This document shows positions 25,718 through 33,840 of a DNA stretch of 64,000 nucleotides, piece by piece. The DNA lies in contig WRIS01000004.1 of assembly GCA_009782615.1 (NCBI GenBank), positions 62,001-126,000 of the forward strand, read 5' to 3'. The stretch's first letter is position 1. Each line of letters starts with the position of its first letter. The notes beneath the pieces are model-generated. The model was not told where the DNA came from and made no database searches. It worked only from the letters and a program-made list of their open reading frames with translations. Source of the stretch: Eggerthellaceae bacterium. GTDB lineage: Bacteria > Actinomycetota > Coriobacteriia > Coriobacteriales > Eggerthellaceae. The position numbers were made by a program, and so were the translations under genes.

Positions 25718-25776
25718 TGGCAAATATAAGGGTAAGTATGTCAGAAAATATGCTTTCAAACGTGAAAGGGTTTTAA
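25717..25776 (+). pseudogene. Mini-ORF in the hisH position, possible hisH deletion scar
   Basis: A 19-codon frame, ATG (25717) to TAA (25776), fills the gap between hisB and hisA. It overlaps the hisB stop as TGATG and ends 4 nt before the hisA ATG. It reads MANIRVSMSENMLSNVKGF. The first residues resemble the start of many HisH proteins and the last ones their C-terminal helix, as if the interior had been lost in frame. The match is too short to prove. The AAAGGG used as hisA ribosome binding site lies at its end. Confidence 0.4.
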
Positions 25777-25780
25777 TCGT

Positions 25781-26563
25781 ATGTATCTACTTCCGGCAAT
25801 CGATATTTTGGGGGGCAAGGCTGTGAGGCTTGCCAAAGGCGATTATGCTCAGGTAACTGTCTATAACGATGATCCTGTTGCCCAGGCGCTCACCTTTGAA
25901 GAGGCGGGAGCCACGTGGCTTCATGTGGTCGACTTGGATGGCGCTCGTTCAGGAACGCCTGAAAACATGGCAATCATCGAAGCAATTTTGGCAAAGACTT
26001 TGCTGAAAGTCGAAGTGGGCGGCGGCATCCGCAGCCTCGGAACCATACAGCGACTCTATGACGCGGGCGTGTCGCGCGTGGTACTCGGCACCAGCCTTGT
26101 TGCCGACCCTGCGTTTGCCGAAGAAGCGCTGTCGCACTACCGTGATATGCTCGTAGCAGGCATTGATGCAAAAGGCGGGGAAGTGGCAGTTGCGGGGTGG
26201 CGCGAGGGCGCAGGAGTGTCCGCCGAAGAATTGGTGGCTCATGTTGCCGACATCGGATTTAAGCACTTGGTCTACACCGATATCGCACGCGACGGGATGC
26301 AAACAGGAATCGACGCGAACACCTATGTGCGCATGGCGGAAATCTTCAAAAACCCCGTCATTGCTTCGGGTGGTGTCGCGACTATCGATGATATTATCGC
26401 GCTGGGAAAGGTTGCCGATTCAATAGAAGGTGTTATCGCTGGACGTGCGATTTATGAAAAACAATTAGATGTAGCTCGCGCGGTTGTTGCGTGTCGGGTG
26501 GCGGAAAAGACATCAGAACTCAGGCGTATTGCCGAAAATCCTTGTGGAGGTTGTTCATGTTAG
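25781..26563 (+). CDS. hisA: HisA, ProFAR isomerase
   Basis: 260 residues with the HisA/HisF TIM barrel: LLPAIDILGGKAVRLAKGDY, HVVDLDGARSG, VEVGGGIRSLG, VVLGTS, AGIDAKGGEVAVAGW, YTDIARDGMQTG and IASGGVATIDD. Asp in AIDI and Asp in YTDIARDG are the acid/base pair. It isomerises ProFAR to PRFAR, the substrate of HisF. The C-terminus has a short Cys-rich end (NPCGGCSC) that I cannot assign. It overlaps hisF by 7 nt. Confidence 0.95.
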   Translation: MYLLPAIDILGGKAVRLAKGDYAQVTVYNDDPVAQALTFEEAGATWLHVVDLDGARSGTPENMAIIEAILAKTLLKVEVGGGIRSLGTIQRLYDAGVSRVVLGTSLVADPAFAEEALSHYRDMLVAGIDAKGGEVAVAGWREGAGVSAEELVAHVADIGFKHLVYTDIARDGMQTGIDANTYVRMAEIFKNPVIASGGVATIDDIIALGKVADSIEGVIAGRAIYEKQLDVARAVVACRVAEKTSELRRIAENPCGGCSC

Positions 26564-27321
26564 CAAAAAAAGTAATACCGTGTATGGATGTAAAAGACGG
26601 ACGTGTCGTTAAAGGCATCAACTTTGTTGGCTTGCGCGATGCGGGTGACCCGATTGAGTTTGCGCAGCGCTATGCAGAACAAGGTGCCGATGAAGTGGTG
26701 TTCTTGGACATAACCGCCACGGTTGAAGGGCGCAAAACCACCGTAGAAATGGCGGGTCGGGCGAGCAAGGAACTAAGTGTGCCCTATTGTGTCGGCGGTG
26801 GCTTTGGCAGCATCGAAGATATTTCCGCGATGATGTCAGCCGGTGCCGATAAGGTATCCATCAATTCGGCGGCGGTAGCAACACCGTCTTTGCTCACGCA
26901 AGCAGCTCAAACCTTTGGAGCCTCGGCAATCGTGTGCGCGATTGACGCGAAACAAGTTGCGGGAAACCCCAACAAGTGGGAAGTCTATGTAAGCGGTGGG
27001 CAAAAGGCAACGGGAATGGATGTGGTTGCTTGGGCGCAAGAAGTTGAACGCCTGGGCGCAGGCGAAATATTGCTGACCAGCATGGATCGTGATGGAACGA
27101 AGGACGGCTACGACTGCGCTCTCACCCGTGCGGTTGCTCGTGCGGTGAACCTTCCCGTCACGGCTTCAGGGGGAGTCGGTGCAATCGAACACTTTGCCCA
27201 AGGGATTTTAGAAGGTGAAGCGTCGGCGGTTTTGGCAGCATCCGTTTTCCATTTCGGGGAATTCACTGTTCGCGAAGTGAAGGAATACTTACGTGCCCAA
27301 GGGATTGAAGTGCTACTTTAA
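26557..27321 (+). CDS. hisF: Imidazole glycerol phosphate synthase, cyclase subunit
   Basis: 254 residues: [65 protein letters not shown] and [14 protein letters not shown]. The two catalytic Asp (in MDVKDG and TSMDRDG) are present. HisF makes IGP and AICAR from PRFAR and ammonia, and normally receives that ammonia from the glutaminase HisH. No hisH gene is seen here. Start ATG at 26557, with TGGAGG 7 nt upstream, inside the end of hisA. Confidence 0.95.
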   Translation: MLAKKVIPCMDVKDGRVVKGINFVGLRDAGDPIEFAQRYAEQGADEVVFLDITATVEGRKTTVEMAGRASKELSVPYCVGGGFGSIEDISAMMSAGADKVSINSAAVATPSLLTQAAQTFGASAIVCAIDAKQVAGNPNKWEVYVSGGQKATGMDVVAWAQEVERLGAGEILLTSMDRDGTKDGYDCALTRAVARAVNLPVTASGGVGAIEHFAQGILEGEASAVLAASVFHFGEFTVREVKEYLRAQGIEVLL

Positions 27322-27332
27322 GGAGAAATTAT

Positions 27333-27650
27333 ATGCAAGCTATCGAGCTGAAATACAACGAACAGGGGCTCATTGCCTGCATTGTGCAGGATGTTGATAG
27401 CTGCGCGGTGCTGATGATGGCATGGATGAACGAAGAGGCGCTTCGGCTGACGCTTGAGCAGCGCAGTATGTGGTTTTGGTCACGCAGCAGAAACGAACTT
27501 TGGCACAAAGGTGCCACGAGCAAAAACACGCAAGAATTAGTCGAGTTGCGCTACGATTGCGACGCAGACACCCTGCTCGCTCTCGTGAAGCCTCAAGGCC
27601 CTGCGTGTCACACAGGCGAGGTCAGCTGCTTTTTCCGCACCTTATCGTGA
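27333..27650 (+). CDS. hisI: Phosphoribosyl-AMP cyclohydrolase
   Basis: 105 residues: [64 protein letters not shown]. The DCDAD acidic motif binds magnesium, and the Cys in ACHTG and the first motif bind zinc. It opens the purine ring of phosphoribosyl-AMP. Only the HisI domain is present; the pyrophosphohydrolase HisE is neither fused nor adjacent and must be elsewhere. AAGGAG precedes the ATG. It is the last gene of the his operon. Confidence 0.93.
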   Translation: MQAIELKYNEQGLIACIVQDVDSCAVLMMAWMNEEALRLTLEQRSMWFWSRSRNELWHKGATSKNTQELVELRYDCDADTLLALVKPQGPACHTGEVSCFFRTLS

Positions 27651-27665
27651 CAAGAATGCAGGTAA

Positions 27666-27722
27666 GTCCTTGCGGGTGACTCGCAAGGACGAAAGGCTAG
27701 GATTGCGGGTCGAGCCCGCAAT
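27666..27722. repeat. Paired palindromes, REP-like intergenic repeat
   Basis: Two perfect hairpins: a 9-bp stem GTCCTTGCG/CGCAAGGAC (27666-27690) and an 8-bp stem ATTGCGGG/CCCGCAAT with TCGAG loop (27702-27722). The second recurs with one base change at 33649-33669. Both palindromes carry the TTGCG core seen in the other intergenic repeats of this window. Confidence 0.65.
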
Positions 27723-27817
27723 GACGAAGATGCCGCATAAAACCTACCATAGTTGTGGATTTTTGCCCCTTAAATGATGTTTACCGCCCGTGAGCGGGCA
27801 TATGCCAAAATACTTAC

Positions 27818-27846
27818 TTGAAAGCATAAGAAACATACGCTACTAT
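27818..27846 (+). promoter_or_regulatory. Sigma-70-type promoter for tal-rho
   Basis: TTGAAA (27818-27823), a 17-nt spacer, then TACTAT (27841-27846). Spacing is ideal and both boxes are one or two bases from consensus. It lies 109 nt before the transaldolase start codon. Confidence 0.65.
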
Positions 27847-27954
27847 GGTGCCCGTTCCTTTAATTTCCTACGAAAGAATGTTCAAAGAAATCCCAAAACA
27901 TGCATTCATGTATAGAAGCGTATATATCTCGACGAGCCTTATGAGGAGGATTAA

Positions 27955-28635
27955 GTGAAATTCTTTTTAGACACTGCTGATTTGAACGAAATCGAAGAAG
28001 CTGCAAGCTGGGGAGCCTTGGCGGGCGTTACCACAAACCCCACGTTGTACGCGCGCATTGGCGGTAAGCTTTCCGACTTTCACGCTCATATCAAGCGGAT
28101 TTGCGCACTGGTTGACGGTCCTGTTTCGGCGGAAAGCGTGGCTATGACTCGCGATGAAATCATCCGCGACGGACGCGAACTTGCTGCTTTGGCTCCGAAT
28201 GTTGTGGTGAAGATTCCGACGATGGTTGAAGGCCTTGCGGCAACTCATGCTTTGGCGAAAGAAGGCATTGCCGTCAACATGACCTTGTGTTTTACGGTGC
28301 CCCAGGCTATTATGGCGGCACGCGCAGGCGCTCGCTACATTAGCCCCTTCGTGGGTCGCTTCGACGATATTTCAGAAGACGGAATCGGTCAACTTGAGGA
28401 TGTCGTCATTGCAATCAACAATTATGATTTTACGCAAAACACGGTGCGTGGCGAACAAATTGAGATTATCGCCGCTTCCATCAGGAGCGCGAATCACGTT
28501 ACTCAGGCTGCCTTGATGGGCGCCGATATTGCAACAATTCCTTTTGATGTATTGAAAAAGATGGTATCTCACCCGCTCACTGACCGCGGGCTAGAGTCCT
28601 TTATGAAAGATTGGGAGAAAGTACAAAACGCATGA
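27955..28635 (+). CDS. tal: Transaldolase, small TalC/FSA-type
   Basis: 226 residues of the single-domain transaldolase/fructose-6-phosphate aldolase family. KFFLDTADLNEIE opens it; the Schiff-base Lys is in VVVKIPTMVEGL. Two residues separate activities in this family. Here the position that is Gln in fructose-6-phosphate aldolase is Glu (SAESV), and the position that is Tyr is Phe (ISPFVGRFDD). Both match transaldolases, so sedoheptulose-7-phosphate chemistry of the pentose phosphate pathway is likely. Start is GTG with GAGGAGGA 5-6 nt upstream. Its stop overlaps the rho ATG (ATGA). Confidence 0.88.
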   Translation: MKFFLDTADLNEIEEAASWGALAGVTTNPTLYARIGGKLSDFHAHIKRICALVDGPVSAESVAMTRDEIIRDGRELAALAPNVVVKIPTMVEGLAATHALAKEGIAVNMTLCFTVPQAIMAARAGARYISPFVGRFDDISEDGIGQLEDVVIAINNYDFTQNTVRGEQIEIIAASIRSANHVTQAALMGADIATIPFDVLKKMVSHPLTDRGLESFMKDWEKVQNA

Positions 28636-30350
28636 TTGAAAACGAAAACATCGAGCCAGCAGGCTCACCCGCAGGCGAAGCCGCCGCACAATCAACCGAG
28701 CCAGCGCGTCCAAGTCGCAAACCGCGCGCAAGGCAAACAGCTGCAGCTGCTGCACCTGAATTGACAGGCGAGGTAGCTCAAAACAACAAAGGGCAAAACA
28801 AAAAGGCTGCTCAAAAAACCAATGGAAAGCAGCAGAACAAGCCTGTTCAGTCCAATAAGCCTGCTCAGCCTAACAAGGCAAGCAACGCCAATAACAAAGC
28901 AAACAACAATGCCAGCAACAATAACGGCGGCAGCAATAATGGCTCTAACAACAATGGCAGCAACAATAACAACAATGGCAGCAACAATGGCAGCAACAAT
29001 AATGGTGGACATCGCCGTCAGCGCCGTCAGCATGCGGGGCAAAACCGCAACGAAGCCGTTGTTCCTCAGACTAATCTGGAAGATCTCGCCTTACTCAAAG
29101 TTGCCGAACTGCGCGCGAAAGCCGATGAGTTGGGCATTGACGCAACTGGCCTTAAGAAGGCAGAACTCGCCGAACGGGTATTTGAAGCAAGCGTAAAAGC
29201 GGAAGGCTTCGTTGACGTCGAGGGCATTCTCGACATCCTCGCTGACGGTTATGGGTTCTTGCGTACGCAGGGCTATCTTCCCAGCGAAACGGATGCCTAT
29301 GTGGGCTTGTCGACCATTAGGCGCAACGGTTTGCGTAAAGGCGATTACGTTGTTGGGCAGGTAAGACCTCCCCGCGAAAACGAAAAATATGCGGCGGTCC
29401 AAAAAGTCCTTGCGGTAAACGACATCAAGGCAGAAGAACTTGAGAAGCGCGTTCGTTTTGCAGACTTAACCCCAGTCTATCCCGACGAGCGTCTGTGGAT
29501 GGAGCATGGCAAAAACACCATCACCGCACGCGTTATCGATCTTTCTGCTCCTATCGGCAAAGGGCAGCGCGGGCTGATTGTGTCGCCTCCAAAAGCTGGT
29601 AAGACCACTATTTTAAAAGATATTGCAGCTTCTATCTCGGCAAACAACCCCGAAGTGCACCTCATGTGCCTGCTGGTGGATGAGCGTCCCGAAGAAGTTA
29701 CCGACATGGAACGCTCCATCAAGGGCGAAGTCATTTCTTCAACCTTCGATATGCCCAGCGAAAACCATATTGCGGTTGCAGAACTGGTGATTGAAAGGGC
29801 AAAGCGCCTTGTTGAGAGCGGTAGAGATGTTGTTATTTTGCTCGACTCACTCACGCGTCTTGCGCGTGCCTACAATCTGGCACAACCGGCATCGGGTCGT
29901 ATCCTTTCGGGCGGCGTTGATTCAACTGCTCTGTATCCTCCGAAGCGCTTCTTAGGTGCTGCGCGCAATATCGAAGGAGGCGGTTCCTTGACCATCTTGG
30001 CGTCAGCGCTCATTGATACTGGTTCTAAGATGGATGAGGTCATCTTCGAAGAATTCAAGGGAACGGGCAACATGGAACTCAAACTTGACCGTAACCTTTC
30101 TGACCGCAGGATATTCCCGGCAATCGACCCGGTTGCATCGGGCACGCGTCGTGAAGACTTGCTGCTTGATCCGCAAGAAGCGCCGCTTATCTGGGCGGTA
30201 CGTCGTATTCTTGCGAATCTCAATAATCCGGAACGCGCGATGGATATGCTCATCAAATCGCTCAAGCAGACGAACAACAATCAAGAATTCCTCATCAAGA
30301 CTGCAAAAAAGGCGCAGCAAAGCAAGTCGAATGAAAACTTCGAATTCTAG
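28632..30350 (+). CDS. rho: Transcription termination factor Rho with Asn-rich insert
   Basis: 572 residues. Residues 51-127 are a low-complexity Asn/Gln/Gly/Ser stretch of NNG-type repeats, followed by a basic HRRQRRQ patch. The Rho_N domain begins near 150 (LKVAELRAKADELGID), the RNA-binding cold-shock-like domain near 200 (GILDILADGYGFLR), and the RecA-like motor has Walker A SPPKAGKTT (318-326), LVDERPEEVTDM and VILLDSLTRLARAYN. It is a hexameric helicase that ends untranslated transcripts. The Asn-rich insert sits where many actinobacterial Rho proteins carry a basic insert. A TTG at 28611 is also in frame but less likely than the ATG overlapping tal. Confidence 0.94.
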   Translation: MIENENIEPAGSPAGEAAAQSTEPARPSRKPRARQTAAAAAPELTGEVAQNNKGQNKKAAQKTNGKQQNKPVQSNKPAQPNKASNANNKANNNASNNNGGSNNGSNNNGSNNNNNGSNNGSNNNGGHRRQRRQHAGQNRNEAVVPQTNLEDLALLKVAELRAKADELGIDATGLKKAELAERVFEASVKAEGFVDVEGILDILADGYGFLRTQGYLPSETDAYVGLSTIRRNGLRKGDYVVGQVRPPRENEKYAAVQKVLAVNDIKAEELEKRVRFADLTPVYPDERLWMEHGKNTITARVIDLSAPIGKGQRGLIVSPPKAGKTTILKDIAASISANNPEVHLMCLLVDERPEEVTDMERSIKGEVISSTFDMPSENHIAVAELVIERAKRLVESGRDVVILLDSLTRLARAYNLAQPASGRILSGGVDSTALYPPKRFLGAARNIEGGGSLTILASALIDTGSKMDEVIFEEFKGTGNMELKLDRNLSDRRIFPAIDPVASGTRREDLLLDPQEAPLIWAVRRILANLNNPERAMDMLIKSLKQTNNNQEFLIKTAKKAQQSKSNENFEF

Positions 30351-30367
30351 GAACGAAAGATTTTTCT

Positions 30368-31480
30368 ATGAGTAATCAGCAAAATTGGCAAGACCCAAGC
30401 GCGCAATCGAATGCTTGGCAACCGGGTGCGCCACAAGTGTCTCACGTACCACCTGCTTCGCATATACCACCCGTGTCGCAAGCGACCACACCTCCCATAG
30501 CACCTGTTATGCAGCCGGCATACGTGAGTGCTTATCCACCATCTCAGCCCGCTCAGACAAAGGGGAAAGGCTGGATTGTTGGTATCGTTGCTATTCTCGC
30601 GATTCTTGCTTTGCTTACTGTTGGTATGGTTTCATGTGCGTCGATGTTTGGCAGCTTGGGAAATGCACCAACCGATGAAGTTGCACTTCTTAACAAGGAT
30701 AGCATCGCCATCATCACCATTTCCGGCACCATCCAATACGATGGAAGCACCGCAAGCCCGGAAGGTCTGAAAACCCAACTTGATCGCGCCGCCGAAAACG
30801 ACTACATCAAAGCTGTTGTGTTGCGCGTGAATTCAGGGGGAGGGGTGGCAACTGCCGGGGAAGAAATGGCGCTCTACGTCAAAGACTTCCCGAAGCCCGT
30901 TGTGATATCGAGTGCTTCTATCAATGCTTCTGCTGCCTATGAGTTTTCTTCGCAGGCCGATTATATCTTCACGGCAAAAACGACCGCCATCGGCTCAATC
31001 GGAACGGCAATGAGTTTCACCGATCTTTCCGGCTTATATGAAAAACTAGGAATCCACATTGAGGACATTACGTCTGCCGAAAGTAAGGATTCCAGTTATG
31101 GCAACCGTCCTTTGACCGAAGAAGAGCGCGAATACTATCAGGCTATGATTGATGAGATTAATGAATCGTTTATCGAAACCGTGGCCGAAGGGCGCAATAT
31201 GGATATTGAAGCGGTGCGCGAACTGGCCACAGGTCTTACTTTTACGGGAATAACCGGAGTTGAGAATGGCTTAGCAGATAGGGTGGGAACCTTAGAAGAC
31301 GCGTGTGACAAGGCTGCCGAATTGGCAGGCATCTCAGATTATGAGACGGTTTATTTGCGCCAGCGGGGTTTAAACCTTGACATGTTGACCTTACTTGACC
31401 TCTTGAGCATGACCGCTTCTGAGCGCGAACTGCTGGCACATTTGAGAGAACAGCAAACCTATGACACCTTCACCCAATAG
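30368..31480 (+). CDS. sppA: Signal peptide peptidase SppA, S49 family
   Basis: 370 residues. The first 65 are Pro/Gln-rich and soluble, then one membrane helix near 68-93 and an outside protease domain. IAIITISGTIQYDG, VLRVNSGGGVATAGEEM and SASINASAAYEFSSQADYIF give the S49 pattern; the Ser in NASAAYE is the likely nucleophile and the Lys in ITSAESKDSSY the base. The usual GG after the nucleophile is AA here. It degrades leftover signal peptides in the membrane. At 370 residues it is the short bacillus/archaeal type. metG starts inside its last codons (20-nt overlap). Confidence 0.88.
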   Translation: MSNQQNWQDPSAQSNAWQPGAPQVSHVPPASHIPPVSQATTPPIAPVMQPAYVSAYPPSQPAQTKGKGWIVGIVAILAILALLTVGMVSCASMFGSLGNAPTDEVALLNKDSIAIITISGTIQYDGSTASPEGLKTQLDRAAENDYIKAVVLRVNSGGGVATAGEEMALYVKDFPKPVVISSASINASAAYEFSSQADYIFTAKTTAIGSIGTAMSFTDLSGLYEKLGIHIEDITSAESKDSSYGNRPLTEEEREYYQAMIDEINESFIETVAEGRNMDIEAVRELATGLTFTGITGVENGLADRVGTLEDACDKAAELAGISDYETVYLRQRGLNLDMLTLLDLLSMTASERELLAHLREQQTYDTFTQ

Positions 31481-33479
31481 AACGGTCTGGCCGAAAAGGG
31501 CGACCGTTACTGCAGGGATGCCCTATGGCAACAAAGGACTTCATTTTGGTCATATCGGCGGGGTTTTTGTGCCGGCTGACTGTTTCGCCCGCTTTTTGCG
31601 CGACCGCATCGGTTCAAAGAACGTCCGCTTCATTTCGGGAACAGATTGCTTTGGTTCGCCCATTGACGAGGGATACCGCAAGCTAGTTGAAGCAGGTGAG
31701 TTTCAGGGAACCATAGCCGATTACGTGCAGGAAAACCACGAAGCGCAACGAGCAACGCTTGCAGCATACGGAATCAGTCTGTCGATTTATGAAGGAAGCG
31801 GGCTGGGGTATAGCGCCGAAGTTCATCAAATGGTTACCGATACGTTCATCAAGCGCCTTCATGAAGAGGGGTATCTGAAGAAATCTTCCACGCTGCAGTT
31901 CTATGATGCGCAAGCCAAAACCTACCTTAATGGGCGCCAGGTAACAGGGCGCTGCCCGGTTCAGGGTTGCAAAAGTGAGCATGCCTATGCTGACGAATGT
32001 GATTTGGGACATCAGTATGCTCCGGAGGATCTGATTGCTCCGAAATCTTCGATTACCTCCACGATTCCTGCGATGCTTCCTGTTGAGAACTGGTATTTTG
32101 ATTTACCAGCGTTTTCCGAATATTTGAAAGAACACGCCAGCGTTCTTGAGGCAGATTCCGAAATGCGTCCTATTGTCTCAACGACGATAAAAGAATTTTT
32201 GGCACCACCAGTTATCTACGTGAAAAACGACGATGCAGCCGCCTATCAAAGCGTTGCAGACAAACTTCCTCGCCACGAATATCGAGAGGCTGAAAAAGGA
32301 AAGCAGAGTTTCGAGATTGAATTTGCTTCAATTGACGATCGCGATATTGCGCGCGACGTGCTCACTTCGGCAGGTCTTCGTTTCCGTACAGGAAAGACTC
32401 TGGTGCCGTTTCGTATTTCGGGGAATATTACATGGGGGGTTGCTGCACCAGTCATTGACGGGGTCGAAAATCTTACGGTGTGGTGCTGGCCGGAAAGCCT
32501 TTGGGCGCCCATTTCGTTTACCCTTGCCCTTAACGATAAAAAGGGGCTGCCACGTAACACCTGGAAGGATTTTTGGTGTTCGGATGATGCGATTGTCTAC
32601 CAATTCATTGGACAAGACAACCTCTACTTTTATGGTGTGGCTCAACCGGCGCTGTTCGAGGCGGTTAGGGAAAAGAAAGATGGAAAGCCCTTCATGTTCG
32701 ATGAACCAATTCGCCAAACGCGCCTCATTGCGAATCATCACATCCTTTTCGGTGATAAGAAGGCTTCTTCATCCAGCGAGATAAAGCCGCCGAGTGCCGA
32801 TGAATTGCTCAAGCACTACACCTTTGAACAGCTTCGTGCCCATTTCCTTGCTTTGGGACTTAATCAAAAGTCGGTTGGCTTCAAGCCGAAAGCCTTTGAG
32901 GTTGACGAAGACAAGCGCAATGACCCACGTTATGCCGATCCGGTTCTCAAAGAAAGCGCGTTGCTCACCAACATCTTCAATCGCCTTGCGAGAAGTTGCT
33001 TTTATGAGGCGCAGCGAAACTTCGACGGCTATATGCCGATAGGAAAGATTTCGCCCGAGATACGAAAAGAAGCCCACGTTGCTCTCTTAAAGTATGATGC
33101 GCTTATGTACAAGGTGGAACTGCATTCCGTCATGTCGCTCATGGACGAATTTATTCGCTGGTCAAACAAATATTGGACGGAAAAAATTAGTATTGTTGAG
33201 CAAAGCGGGAACGAAGAAATGCGGCGGCAAGTGCTCGTTGACTGTTTCTACCTGCTTCGTGTTTGTACGCTCATGATGCATCCGATAGTGCCTGAGGGAA
33301 CCGAGAAGATTTGCAATTATCTTGGGTTTGAGTATGAAGAATTCTTTAGTTGGAATTACGATTTCGAGAACATGGAAGAACTTTGTTCGGCTACCGCCAT
33401 TGATGAGGGGCGCCATCTTGTTCGGGAATTGCCTCCACGCACTGACTTTTTCACGAAACATCCCAGCCAGCTTAAGTAA
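31461..33479 (+). CDS. metG: Divergent methionyl-tRNA synthetase
   Basis: 672 residues of class I synthetase. TAGMPYGNKGLHFGHIGG holds the HIGH-like motif near 28-31. CPVQGC...ADECDLGH is a zinc knuckle. ENWYFDLPAFSEYLKEH and ITWGVAAPVIDG match MetRS. Two features are odd. About 65 extra residues (near 257-322) sit just before ITWG. The KMSKS loop is replaced by KKASSSS (433-439), losing the second Lys that stabilises the adenylate transition state. An anticodon-binding helical domain follows. It could be the only MetRS or a duplicate with altered activity. The start lies inside the end of sppA. Confidence 0.8.
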   Translation: MTPSPNRTVWPKRATVTAGMPYGNKGLHFGHIGGVFVPADCFARFLRDRIGSKNVRFISGTDCFGSPIDEGYRKLVEAGEFQGTIADYVQENHEAQRATLAAYGISLSIYEGSGLGYSAEVHQMVTDTFIKRLHEEGYLKKSSTLQFYDAQAKTYLNGRQVTGRCPVQGCKSEHAYADECDLGHQYAPEDLIAPKSSITSTIPAMLPVENWYFDLPAFSEYLKEHASVLEADSEMRPIVSTTIKEFLAPPVIYVKNDDAAAYQSVADKLPRHEYREAEKGKQSFEIEFASIDDRDIARDVLTSAGLRFRTGKTLVPFRISGNITWGVAAPVIDGVENLTVWCWPESLWAPISFTLALNDKKGLPRNTWKDFWCSDDAIVYQFIGQDNLYFYGVAQPALFEAVREKKDGKPFMFDEPIRQTRLIANHHILFGDKKASSSSEIKPPSADELLKHYTFEQLRAHFLALGLNQKSVGFKPKAFEVDEDKRNDPRYADPVLKESALLTNIFNRLARSCFYEAQRNFDGYMPIGKISPEIRKEAHVALLKYDALMYKVELHSVMSLMDEFIRWSNKYWTEKISIVEQSGNEEMRRQVLVDCFYLLRVCTLMMHPIVPEGTEKICNYLGFEYEEFFSWNYDFENMEELCSATAIDEGRHLVRELPPRTDFFTKHPSQLK

Positions 33480-33480
33480 A

Positions 33481-33517
33481 TTCATCATTGCGTCTGCAAA
33501 AACGCCGCAATGATGAA
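33481..33517. repeat. 12-bp perfect inverted repeat after metG
   Basis: TTCATCATTGCG (33481-33492) pairs fully with CGCAATGATGAA (33506-33517) around a 13-nt loop. It starts one base after the metG stop. No T-run follows, so it may act as a 3' stabiliser or as part of the repeat family rather than an intrinsic terminator. Confidence 0.7.
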
Positions 33518-33568
33518 GGACAGCGGCTCCCAACTTTCACTTTATCGTTGGACGTACAGCTCCCTCTC

Positions 33569-33669
33569 GTCATTGCGAGGAGCATCGCGACGAAGCAAGC
33601 TAGTCGCCGATGTGCAGGTTGTTGCTCTTCCTTGATTGCACGATTAAGATTGCGGGTCAAGCCCGCAAT
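33569..33669. repeat. Intergenic repeat element, copy A
   Basis: Begins GTCATTGCGAGGAGC, continues with GACGAAGCAA and CTAGTCG, and ends with the palindrome ATTGCGGG TCAAG CCCGCAAT (33649-33669). The first 50 nt match 41646-41704 apart from an 8-nt length difference; the terminal palindrome matches 27702-27722. Confidence 0.65.
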
Positions 33670-33700
33670 GACTTGGGAACAAAAGGGTAAAAATACCCGC

Positions 33701-33728
33701 TTGTAATTGAAAAAATCGATGGTACAAT
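33701..33728 (+). promoter_or_regulatory. rpsB-tsf promoter
   Basis: TTGTAA (33701-33706), a 16-nt spacer and TACAAT (33723-33728). It is the only good pair in the gap and leaves a leader of about 105 nt before rpsB. Confidence 0.55.
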
Positions 33729-33761
33729 TACAAGGTTTTGAGAATACGCATGTTTGTGCGA

Positions 33762-33803
33762 CCCAAATCGCCAGTGGCCACCGAAAAAGGCTGCGACTTT
33801 GGG
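33762..33803 (+). promoter_or_regulatory. Structured leader of rpsB
   Basis: CCCAAATCGC (33762-33771) can pair with GCGA and TTTGGG (33793-33803) around one bulged C, with a self-complementary GTGGCCAC in the loop. Leaders of ribosomal protein operons often bind their own product, so feedback by S2 is possible. Nothing here matches a leader family that I know. Confidence 0.4.
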
Positions 33804-33840
33804 GAAGACCACAGACAGAGGATTAACGAATGGAGAAAAC

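Larger units (their letters stand above)
27651..27954. other. 304-nt gap: REP-like hairpins and a tal-rho promoter
   Basis: No gene is seen. Two hairpins lie after hisI and may end its transcript, though neither has a T-run. A third small palindrome (GCCCG TGAG CGGGC, 27786-27799) precedes a strong promoter for the transaldolase-rho pair. The remainder, 27847-27954, is the A/T-rich untranslated leader with GAGGAGG before the GTG start. Confidence 0.6.
33480..33840. other. 361-nt gap: repeats, rpsB promoter and leader
   Basis: No gene is seen. From left to right it holds a 12-bp-stem hairpin next to the metG stop, an intergenic repeat beginning CATTGCGAGGAGC, a REP-like hairpin, a sigma-70-type promoter and a roughly 105-nt structured leader of rpsB. 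Confidence 0.65.

Noticed and set aside
28890-29020. Repeated AACAAT-type units resembling a CRISPR or satellite array
   Set aside because: The repeats are codon-periodic, in frame with Rho, and encode an Asn-rich segment; there are no spacers.
28692-29042. Hydrophobic protein on the opposite strand of rho
   Set aside because: Asn-rich codons read as Ile/Val on the other strand, giving a false membrane protein. No ribosome binding site.
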